From: Halobacteriales archaeon QS_5_70_15
GTDB taxonomy: Archaea; Halobacteriota; Halobacteria; Halobacteriales; Haloarculaceae
Direction: 5' to 3'
Length of the DNA stretch: 5,684 nucleotides
Assembly: GCA_003022005.1 (NCBI GenBank)
Contig: PXRQ01000031.1
Location: 1-5,684 of the forward strand
Shown here: piece by piece, positions 1 to 5,560 of the stretch
Numbering within the stretch: the stretch's first letter is position 1
Layout of the letters: every line of letters starts with the position of its first letter
Made by a program: the position numbers and the translations under genes
Notes under the pieces: model-generated
Databases searched by the model: none
The model's input: the letters and a program-made list of their open reading frames with translations, nothing else
What the model was told of the DNA's origin: nothing

Positions 1-825
1 GACCAGCTTCCCGTCGGCGCTGTGGAGCCGGGCTACCGTCGCGTTCCCGCCCTCGACGGCCGCCGCCAGCACGTCCACCGCCCGCTCGTCGCTGGCGACC
101 ACTGCCTCGGCCCCGCCGCCGTGGAACGACTCCACCGCCTCCAGCCGGTCCCGGAGGTTCGCCGCCCGCTCGAACTCCTCCTCCTGTGCCGCCCGCTCCA
201 TCTCCCGCCGGAGCGGGTCGGACAGCACGCCAGTCTCGCCCCCCAGAAATCGCCGGACGCTCTCCACGTCCGCGAGGTATTCATCACTACTTATCTCGCC
301 CGTGCAGGGCGCGGTGCAGAGCCCCATCTCGTAGTCGAGGCAGGGACGCTCGCGTCCGGCGTACTTGTGGTCCGAACACCCCCGGATCCCGTAGGTCTCC
401 CGGAGGGCCTTCACCACCGTTTCGACCGTCGAGACGCTCGTGTACGGGCCGAACACCGTCGCCGCCTCCTCGGGGTCCCGTGTCACCTCGATCCGGGGCT
501 GCGGGTGATCGGTCAGCTGGACCATCGGATAGGACTTGTCGTCCTTCAGCCGGACGTTGTAGCGGGGCTGGTGCCGCTTTACGAGGTTGGCCTCCAGCAG
601 CAGCGCCTGCGTCTCCGTGTCCGTGACCGAGAACTCGATCCGGTCGGCGCGCTCTACCATCCGCCGGATGCGCTCGCCCCGCGGGTCCGCGTACGACCGC
701 ACCCGGTCCCCGATGTCGACCGCCTTCCCCACGTAGAGGACGGTTCCGTCCCCTTCCTCGAACTGGTAGACGCCGGGCTCCCGGGGCAGGTCGTTCGCCC
801 GCTCGCGGACCGCGGCCGCGTCCAT
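1..825 (-). CDS. uvrC: UvrABC excinuclease subunit C, N-terminal part (runs off left edge)
   Basis: UvrC makes the 3' and 5' incisions around bulky DNA lesions after UvrA and UvrB have located them. I translated the minus strand from an ATG at 825 and it stays open to base 1, giving 275 residues of a protein usually near 600. The GIY-YIG nuclease domain is clear: GVY at 18-20, YVGKA at 31-35, Arg43 in RVRSY, and Glu78 in [11 protein letters not shown], the expected catalytic residues. Cysteines 150, 162, 170 and 174 have the same spacing as the four that bind a 4Fe-4S cluster in E. coli UvrC. A UVR (UvrB-binding) motif lies near 214-232 ([18 protein letters not shown]). The C-terminal RNase H-like nuclease and HhH domains lie outside the window. 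ATG 825 was chosen because it gives the usual short lead-in ([20 protein letters not shown]) and sits about 25 bases after a T-rich box. The family call is certain; whether the gene is complete cannot be seen. Confidence 0.97.
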   Translation of the reverse strand, partial: MDAAAVRERANDLPREPGVYQFEEGDGTVLYVGKAVDIGDRVRSYADPRGERIRRMVERADRIEFSVTDTETQALLLEANLVKRHQPRYNVRLKDDKSYPMVQLTDHPQPRIEVTRDPEEAATVFGPYTSVSTVETVVKALRETYGIRGCSDHKYAGRERPCLDYEMGLCTAPCTGEISSDEYLADVESVRRFLGGETGVLSDPLRREMERAAQEEEFERAANLRDRLEAVESFHGGGAEAVVASDERAVDVLAAAVEGGNATVARLHSADGKLV

Positions 826-846
826 CGGTCGACGGGAGGGCGCGGA

Positions 847-856
847 CGGAAAAGAG
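847..856 (-). promoter_or_regulatory. Possible TATA-like element for uvrC
   Basis: On the minus strand a short CTCTTTTCCG stretch (four T at 853-850) stands out from very GC-rich surroundings. It lies about 25-28 bases before the uvrC ATG at 825, where a haloarchaeal TATA box would be for a leaderless transcript. It is not a strong match to a TTTAWA-type box, so this rests mainly on position and base composition. Confidence 0.35.
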
Positions 857-930
857 GGTGACGCGTCGGGACCGTCGGATCGTGCGGGCGGTGGTGACGA
901 GTTCCGGGCGACCCGGGAGCCCGTCCGGGC

Positions 931-954
931 GGTCACCGGGAGCGGGGCGTGACC
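931..954 (-). other. Inverted repeat just after the YdjM-like gene
   Basis: Perfect 6-base arms GGTCAC (931-936) and GTGACC (949-954) enclose a 12-base loop. They begin two bases past the TGA stop (957-959) of the minus-strand membrane-protein gene. This could be a 3'-end hairpin on that mRNA. There is no T-run after it and such short dyads are common in GC-rich DNA. The rest of 826-956, up to uvrC, shows only the weak uvrC promoter candidate. Confidence 0.25.
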
Positions 955-956
955 TA

Positions 957-1529
957 TCAGTCCAACTCCGGTTCGGAGGGGTCGGCCGTCGGGGCGTCCG
1001 GTGCGGCCTCGGACACTCGTCGCCGGGACGTCGCCCGTTCCGGAACGGGCACGCGCCCGCGCACGCCCCGCCGGAGCCGGTCGACGCGCTCCCGGCGGGC
1101 CATCGCCACGATCCCGACGACCAGCACGACGCTCGAGAACCCTCCCGCGACGGCGCTCCCGAGCAGCCAGTCGTAGCCCAGGCCGTACGCGGTGACGTCG
1201 AACGGCGCGAACAGCCGGACGCTCCCGGTGAGGAAATCGGCCGCGAGACGGGACCCGTAGCCGATGGCGCCGGCGCGCGCCTCGTCCACCTGGTGGGCGA
1301 GGCCGACGAACAGCGCCATCACCAGCAGCGAGTGGGTGATCCCGCGGTGCGCCCACAGCGGTCCCGCGAGGTGGCCCCAGTCGATCAGCGGGCCGAACAG
1401 GAACCGATCGAGGTCGGGGAGACCCGCGGACAGCATCGCGACCGGGTACGGCTCCGCACGCCCGGAGCGGAACAGCAGCATCACCAGCGCGGGGCCGAGC
1501 AGGACGTGGACGCCGTCGGCGACCACCAC
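957..1529 (-). CDS. YdjM/DUF457-family membrane-bound putative metal-dependent hydrolase
   Basis: A 190-residue membrane protein of the family annotated as inner-membrane metal-dependent hydrolase (YdjM-like, PF04307 type). The true substrate of the family is poorly known. Family signatures are His8 in [15 protein letters not shown] at 37-41 and HRGITHS at 61-67. Hydrophobic segments lie near 9-20, 67-79 and 121-143. The tail after about 144 is Arg-rich then acidic ([13 protein letters not shown] to PSEPELD), consistent with a cytoplasmic end. A family-typical His in the later GY-S-H-L-x-x-D segment appears as Arg94 ([12 protein letters not shown]), which may weaken metal binding. The frame opens directly after an in-frame TGA (1530-1532), so translation starts at GTG 1529 or GTG 1526; later starts would lose the conserved His8. 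The GGGGTGA just upstream resembles a Shine-Dalgarno sequence. The 234-base gap upstream suggests its own promoter. Family assignment is good, function unknown. Confidence 0.82.
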   Translation of the reverse strand: MVVADGVHVLLGPALVMLLFRSGRAEPYPVAMLSAGLPDLDRFLFGPLIDWGHLAGPLWAHRGITHSLLVMALFVGLAHQVDEARAGAIGYGSRLAADFLTGSVRLFAPFDVTAYGLGYDWLLGSAVAGGFSSVVLVVGIVAMARRERVDRLRRGVRGRVPVPERATSRRRVSEAAPDAPTADPSEPELD

Positions 1530-1763
1530 TCACCCCCCCGCGTGGTCCGTTCGCGGCCCCGAACCGCGGTCGAGCGAGACTCCGTTCCGACGAACGCGAC
1601 GCATACGTACCGTCAACGGCCCAATCGGTACAATCGCCCGGAGCGGATCGCGGGACGAGCGGTGGTCAGTGGTCGTCGCAGGGCGGTCCCCGCGGAGTGG
1701 TCGTACGGTCGTGGCGACCCGCGGACGGTCGCCGGCGGGAGCGACAGGCCGGCGACGACCGTA
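1530..1763. other. Intergenic region between two minus-strand genes
   Basis: No credible gene lies in these 234 bases; frames that cross it are continuations of shadows from the neighbours. The right end holds a hairpin just after the amidotransferase stop. The stretch around 1601-1635 is less GC-rich than its surroundings (contains ATACGTA and CCAATCGGTACAATCG) and would be the natural place for the promoter of the YdjM-like gene. It is about 75-105 bases from the start codon, so the transcript would have a leader. I cannot pick a convincing TATA box. Confidence 0.45.
1725..1762 (-). terminator. Hairpin after the glutamine amidotransferase gene
   Basis: Arms GTCGCCGGC (1728-1736) and GCCGGCGAC (1748-1756) are a perfect 9-base inverted repeat with an 11-base loop. 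Pairing continues outward with ACG (1725-1727) and CGT (1760-1762) if a 3-base bulge (1757-1759) is allowed, making a 12-pair stem. It begins right after the TGA of the minus-strand gene (1764-1766), which fits a 3'-end structure. No T-run follows, and archaeal termination usually relies on T-rich tracts, so it may stabilise or process the mRNA instead. Confidence 0.35.
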
Positions 1764-2486
1764 TCAGTCCCCGGCGGCGGGCGCCGCCCGCACCTTTCGG
1801 ACGTACGCGAGGAAGTCGTCGAATATCCGCTTGGTCTCGGCCGCCCGCGCGAAGTTCGACTCGGTGACCCCCTCGAGGACCGCCTCGAGCTGATCGTCGG
1901 TCACGTACTCCTCGGTCTCCTTGCCCTCGGCGACCGACCGCGCGGTATCGAGGTCGTACTCGGGGTGGGACTGCATCCCGAAGACGTGGCCCTTCCGGAA
2001 GCCGTGGATCCCGTAATCGTTCTGGGCGGTGAGCGTCGCGCCGGGCGGGAGTTCGGTCACCCCGTCGGAGTGGGTGGTGAAGACGAAGAACTCGTCGTCG
2101 AGGTTCCGGTGGACGGGGTCCTCGCGCCCCGCCGCGGTCCGTTCGACGGTCCGGTAGCCGAGCTCGTACTCGCCCATGTCCTCGACGGTTCCCCCGAGGA
2201 CGTCCACGAGGAGCTGGTGTCCGAAGCAGATGCCCAGCGCCGGCATCCCCCGGTCGATGGCCTCGGCGACCCACTCGCGGGTCTCCGGCAGCCACGGTTC
2301 GTCCCAGTAGACCGACGACGCCGATCCGCTGACGACGAACCCGTCGTAGTCGAAGCCGACGGGGTACCGCTCCTTCGTGAGGGTGAACTCGGCGAGGTCG
2401 GCATCGAGTTCGCGCCGGAAGTTCCGGCGGGTGTGCTCGACGCCGTGGGAGGCGTTCAGCATCGCGAGTCGCGGCCGATCGCTCAT
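1764..2486 (-). CDS. Class I (type 1) glutamine amidotransferase, stand-alone
   Basis: A 240-residue single-domain protein of the GMP-synthase-like class I glutamine amidotransferase family (COG0518 type). Such domains hydrolyse glutamine to glutamate and pass ammonia to a partner, or act as gamma-glutamyl hydrolases. The triad is intact: nucleophile Cys87 in GICFGHQLL (85-93), then His174 and Glu176 in MQSHPEYD (171-178). The oxyanion segment VVSGSASSVYW (51-61) and the HSDGVTELP segment (139-147) also fit. No synthetase, ATP-pyrophosphatase or other acceptor domain is fused, and none is encoded next to it, so the acceptor is unknown. Start: the frame can begin at GTG 2492, but ATG 2486 (MSDRPRLAML) is preferred because it starts just before the first beta strand and lies about 25-31 bases after a TATA-like sequence. 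The acidic C-terminal third (EGKETEEYVTDDQLEAVLEG) is typical of haloarchaea. It is divergent from the helicase gene. Catalytic family is confident; the pathway is not. Confidence 0.9.
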   Translation of the reverse strand: MSDRPRLAMLNASHGVEHTRRNFRRELDADLAEFTLTKERYPVGFDYDGFVVSGSASSVYWDEPWLPETREWVAEAIDRGMPALGICFGHQLLVDVLGGTVEDMGEYELGYRTVERTAAGREDPVHRNLDDEFFVFTTHSDGVTELPPGATLTAQNDYGIHGFRKGHVFGMQSHPEYDLDTARSVAEGKETEEYVTDDQLEAVLEGVTESNFARAAETKRIFDDFLAYVRKVRAAPAAGD

Positions 2487-2510
2487 TAGCACCGGGTTGT
2501 ACGGGGGTCG

Positions 2511-2518
2511 TGTTACCA
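2511..2518 (-). promoter_or_regulatory. Possible TATA-like element for the amidotransferase gene
   Basis: On the minus strand TGGTAACA (2518-2511) lies 25-32 bases before ATG 2486 and is the most AT-rich word near that distance. Position fits a leaderless haloarchaeal promoter, but the match to a TATA consensus is poor. Confidence 0.3.
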
Positions 2519-2642
2519 GTTTCGGCTGAGGACGGCCATGCCCTATCGGTTCGTGTGGATACAGACCGCATTACCTTGAAACCCCCGGCCGGCCACGGGA
2601 TGCACGGCGGCCACTCGTCCCCCACAACCCGAGGAGAGCGGT

Positions 2643-2654
2643 GGGTTTAGACCC
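2643..2654 (+). promoter_or_regulatory. Probable TATA box of the helicase gene, inside a small dyad
   Basis: TTTAGA (2646-2651) is the only AT-rich word in this G/C-rich stretch and lies 24-29 bases before the GTG at 2675, the textbook spacing for a leaderless archaeal transcript. It is embedded in GGGTTTAGACCC, whose GGGT and ACCC arms are inverted repeats, so a repressor could cover the TATA box. That operator idea is only a suggestion from symmetry. The 188-base divergent region 2487-2674 otherwise shows GGCCGGCC near 2587-2594 and no gene. Confidence 0.5.
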
Positions 2655-2674
2655 CCCCGGAGATACCCTTCGCC

Positions 2675-4507
2675 GTGGACCCGGCCAGCATCACCGAGGA
2701 GTTCCCGGCGCCGAGCTACCGCGGCGCCCAGGAACGCGCCCTCGCGGACATCCGCGCGGCGTTCGAGGCCGGCAACGAAGTGGTGCTCGTCCGCGCGCCC
2801 ACGGGCAGCGGGAAGTCGCTGCTCGCCCGCGCGGTGGCCGGCTGCGCCCGACGGCCGGGCGAGGCCGAACCGGGCGAGCCCGTCGGGGCGTACTACACCA
2901 CCCCGCAGGTCTCGCAACTGGACGACGTGGCGGGCGATCCCCTGCTCGACGACCTCAGCGTCATCCGTGGGAAGCCCAACTACGACTGTATCCTGCCGGG
3001 CGAGACCGACACGCCGGTGAACCGGGCGCCCTGTGCCCGCGAGCGGGGGTTCGACTGTCCGGTGAAACACCGCTGTCCGTACTTCTCGGACCGGGCTATC
3101 GCCTCCAACCGCCGGATCGCGGCGATGACGCTCGCGTACTTCATGCAGACCGCCGGCTCGGACGTGTTCGGCCGCCGGGACGTCGTCGTGATCGACGAGG
3201 CCCACGGCCTCGCCGAGTGGGCCGAGATGTACGCCACCATCGAACTCTCCCCGAACACCGTCCCGGTGTGGGGGGACTGCGAACCCCCCGCCATCGCCGG
3301 GCTGAAGGACGTCGCGGGCTACGCCGAGCGGCTCCGGGACGCCTGCCAGCGCCGCCAGGAGGAGCTCCGGGGGAAGGTCGAGCTCACGCCCGGCGAGGCC
3401 GCCGACCGCGACCGCCTCGCCGAGCTCGTCCGCGACCTCGGGTGGTTCCTGGAGGACCTCCGGGAGCTCGACTCGCGGACGACGTGGGTGGTCGACCAGC
3501 CGGACGGGGCCGGCAGTCGAGTGACGGTCAAGCCGGTGGACCCCGCGCGCTACCTCCACCACACCGTCTGGGACCGGGGGAACAGGTTCGCACTCCTCTC
3601 CGCCACGATCCTGAACAAGGAGGCGTTCTGTCGATCGAGCGGTCTCGACCCGTCGAACGTCGCGCTCGTGGACGTTCCCCACACGTTCCCGGTCGAGAAC
3701 CGCCCGCTGTACGACGTGACGCGGGGGAAGATGACCTACGAGCACCGCGACGAGACGCTGCCGAAGGTCGCCCGGACGCTCGTACGGATCATGCAGGCCC
3801 ACCCCGACGAGAAGGGGCTGGTCCACGCCCACTCCTACGCCATCGCCGACCGGCTGGCGGACCTCCTCGAGGAGTTCGGCGTCGGCGCGCGGGTCAGGAG
3901 CCACGACCGGGAGAACCGCGACGCGGCGCTGGAGGGGTGGAAGCGGTCCACGGGCGCGGACGTGTTCGTCGCGGTGAAGATGGAGGAGGCGCTGGACCTC
4001 GCCGGCGACCGCTGCCGGTGGCAGGTGCTCTGCAAGGCGCCGTACCCGAACACGCGGGACTCCCGGGTCGCGAAGCGACTCGAGGACGGCCAGTGGGCGT
4101 GGTACTACCGGACGGCGCTCCGGACCGTGATCCAGGGCTGCGGGCGGGTCGTCCGGGCGCCCGACGACCACGGCGCGACCTATCTCGCGGATTCGTCGCT
4201 GCTCGACCTGTTCGAGCGCGCCCGGACCGACATGCCGGACTGGTTCGCCGAGCAGGTCGACCGGATGGCCGACCCTGACCTGCCGGCGTTCGACACGAGC
4301 GCGGCCGTCGCGACGGTCGGGGGCGAGGTTTCGGGCCGGAGCGGCCGGTCGGGAACGGCCGGGTCGGGCGGGTCGGGCGGGTCGGGCGGTGCTTCGGGGT
4401 CACGTTCCCGCTCTCGCTCCCGGACCAGCTCCGGATCGGACCCGGGCTCCTCGGACGGCTCGACTGCCTACGAGGACCACCCGCTCTCCGACGTCTGGGG
4501 CGAGTGA
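2675..4507 (+). CDS. XPD/Rad3/DinG-type iron-sulfur ATP-dependent DNA helicase
   Basis: A complete 610-residue superfamily 2 helicase of the XPD/Rad3/DinG group, which unwinds DNA 5' to 3' in repair and in clearing blocked or structured DNA. Motifs in order: Q-motif-like SYRGAQ (14-19), Walker A APTGSGKS (41-48), four cysteines at 105, 120, 128 and 134 placed as the 4Fe-4S ligands (ending CPVKHRCPYF), the DEAH box VVIDEAHG (171-178), SAT motif III (309-311), GLVHAHSY (381-388), KMEEALDLAGD (435-445), and motif VI QGCGRVVR (487-494). The segment between DEAH and SAT (about 190-300) is the Arch-like insertion. Residues about 548-595 are a Gly/Ser/Arg low-complexity linker, followed by a non-repetitive end, AYEDHPLSDVWGE. 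The GTG start is set by the -24 to -29 TATA box and the family's usual first residues (MDPASITEEFPAPSYRG). The family resembles the haloarchaeal proteins labelled Rad3 or DinG; I give no symbol because usage is inconsistent. All motifs look intact, so it should be active. Confidence 0.95.
   Translation: MDPASITEEFPAPSYRGAQERALADIRAAFEAGNEVVLVRAPTGSGKSLLARAVAGCARRPGEAEPGEPVGAYYTTPQVSQLDDVAGDPLLDDLSVIRGKPNYDCILPGETDTPVNRAPCARERGFDCPVKHRCPYFSDRAIASNRRIAAMTLAYFMQTAGSDVFGRRDVVVIDEAHGLAEWAEMYATIELSPNTVPVWGDCEPPAIAGLKDVAGYAERLRDACQRRQEELRGKVELTPGEAADRDRLAELVRDLGWFLEDLRELDSRTTWVVDQPDGAGSRVTVKPVDPARYLHHTVWDRGNRFALLSATILNKEAFCRSSGLDPSNVALVDVPHTFPVENRPLYDVTRGKMTYEHRDETLPKVARTLVRIMQAHPDEKGLVHAHSYAIADRLADLLEEFGVGARVRSHDRENRDAALEGWKRSTGADVFVAVKMEEALDLAGDRCRWQVLCKAPYPNTRDSRVAKRLEDGQWAWYYRTALRTVIQGCGRVVRAPDDHGATYLADSSLLDLFERARTDMPDWFAEQVDRMADPDLPAFDTSAAVATVGGEVSGRSGRSGTAGSGGSGGSGGASGSRSRSRSRTSSGSDPGSSDGSTAYEDHPLSDVWGE
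4361..4387 (+). repeat. Three perfect 9-base repeats with G-quadruplex pattern
   Basis: GGGTCGGGC occurs three times without change (4361-4369, 4370-4378, 4379-4387) inside the helicase gene and encodes the Gly-Ser-Gly linker. Six GGG runs are separated by only TC or C, a pattern that satisfies the usual intramolecular G-quadruplex rule on the coding strand and in the mRNA. Copy number is likely to vary by replication slippage in steps of three residues, without frameshift. Confidence 0.85.
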
Positions 4508-5551
4508 CTACGGCACGTCCCCGGCGACGGCTTCGACCGCCTCGACGACCGTCCGGCCGATGCGCTCCGCCGATCCCTCGGAGACGGTGAGCGGCGGCGC
4601 GAGCATCAGGTGGTCGCCGGCGACGCCGTCGACCGAGCCGCGGCCGGGGTAGGTGTAGACGCCCCGCTCCATCGCCGCCTCGTACACCCGCTCGTGGACG
4701 CGCAGGTCCGGGTCGAACGGCTCCCCCGAATCGCCCGCGACGAACTCGACGCCGAGCATCGCGCCGACGTGTCGCACCTCCCCGACCATCGGGTGGTCCT
4801 CGAGCGGGGCGAGTTCGTCGCGGATCGTCCCCCCCCGGTCGCGGCTGGCCGCCAGCAGGTCGGGGGTGTACCGCTCGAGGACGTCGCCGGCGACGGCCGC
4901 GGACACGGGGTTGCCCGCGTACGTGTGCCCGTGCGGGAACGACCCCTCGCCGCCGTCGCGGAACGGCTCGGTCACCCGGTCGCGAGCGACGACGCCGCTG
5001 ATCGGCGTGTAGCCGGCCGAGAGCCCCTTTCCGACGACGAGCAGGTCGGGGACGACCCCGTAGTGCTCCACCGCGAACATCGGCCCCGTGCGGCCGAACC
5101 CGGTCATCACCTCGTCCACGATAAATAGCGCGTCGTACTCGTCGCAGATCCGGCGGACCTCCTCGTAGTAGGCGGGGTGGGGTCGGGTCGCGGGGATGGA
5201 GGCGCCGCCGACGGGTTCGGCGACGAACGCTGCCACCGTCTCCGGCCCCTCCTGTCTGATCGTCACCTCCAACTCGCCCGCGGCCGCGCGCGCTTGCTCC
5301 TCGGGGGTGCCCTCGTACCCCCACCGGTAGGGGTATGCCGGGCCGATGTGCGGCCAGTCCGGGAGGATCGGATCGAACGGCGTTCGGCGGGCGGTGTTCC
5401 CCGAGGCGGCGAGCGCGCCCAGCGTCGACCCGTGGTACGCCTGCCACCGGGAGACGACCTTGTGCTTCGCGGGTCGGCCACGGGCGCGGTGGTACGAGTG
5501 TGCGAGCTTGAACGCCGCCTCGTTCGCCTCGCTCCCCGACCCGACGAGGAA
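4508..5551 (-). pseudogene. Class III PLP-dependent aminotransferase lacking its N-terminus
   Basis: About 345 residues of a class III (omega type) aminotransferase, ending at TAG 4508-4510. These enzymes move an amino group from an amine or amino acid to a keto acid using pyridoxal phosphate. Visible parts: SGSEANEAAFKLA (5539-5501), the cofactor-stacking segment WQAYHGSTLGA (about 5446-5414), FVAEPVGGASIP, the VDEVMTGFGRTG block with the PLP-binding Asp near 5116-5114, the PLP lysine in VVGKGLSAGYTP (codon 5029-5027), and HGHTYAGNP. The C-terminus is complete. Members are usually around 440-450 residues, so roughly the first 100, which help form the active site and dimer, are missing. In their place the frame continues into IS6-type transposase with no stop. 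No start codon for an intact aminotransferase exists here. The core catalytic residues are unmutated, so the damage looks recent or is an assembly artefact. Its stop abuts the helicase stop with no bases between. The substrate cannot be told. Confidence 0.85.
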
Positions 5552-5560
5552 GGTGGCGTC
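5540..5560 (-). other. In-frame transposase-aminotransferase junction
   Basis: Upstream of this point on the minus strand the protein is transposase (ELREKHDVNDA), downstream it is aminotransferase (GSGSEANEAA). The shared words TFLV or FLV suit both families: transposase expects FLVD, and aminotransferase expects a hydrophobic strand such as FFV before its SGSEANE motif. The DNA that could belong to either parent is about ACCTTCCTCGTCG (5553-5541), so a short stretch of microhomology may have joined them. The exact breakpoint cannot be fixed without the intact parents. Confidence 0.7.

Noticed and set aside
22..861. 279-residue open frame on the plus strand
   Set aside because: Antisense to uvrC, which is strongly identified on the minus strand by GIY-YIG and UVR motifs.
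858..2489. 543-residue open frame on the plus strand
   Set aside because: It lies antisense to the YdjM-like and amidotransferase genes, crosses the intergenic gap, and its translation is a His/Arg/Pro/Val-rich mirror of those genes with no domain. High GC removes stop codons from opposite frames.
2538..2579. 13-codon micro-ORF (MPYRFVWIQTALP) upstream of the helicase
   Set aside because: Less GC-rich than its surroundings and starts with ATG, but there is no ribosome binding site, it lies upstream of the likely transcription start of the helicase, and there is no sign of selection.
2585..2594. CCGGCCGGCC palindrome in the divergent region
   Set aside because: Short GC palindromes are expected by chance here, and it does not line up with either promoter candidate.
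1666..2625. 319-residue open frame on the minus strand
   Set aside because: A different frame of the amidotransferase gene; Arg/Pro-rich and without the Cys-His-Glu triad.
2543..4171. 542-residue open frame on the minus strand, and a 545-residue one on the plus strand at 2641-4278
   Set aside because: Both are shadows of the helicase gene, whose own frame carries all helicase motifs. Their proteins are Arg/Gly/Pro-rich with no recognisable family.
4508..5272. A separate 254-residue aminotransferase starting at an internal TTG
   Set aside because: The same frame continues upstream with clear aminotransferase sequence (SGSEANE, YHGSTLG), so the internal TTG is not a gene start.
3894..5447. 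517-residue open frame on the minus strand
   Set aside because: It is a different frame of the aminotransferase and helicase regions. The translation is mostly Arg/Gly/Pro low complexity, while the aminotransferase motifs are in another minus frame.
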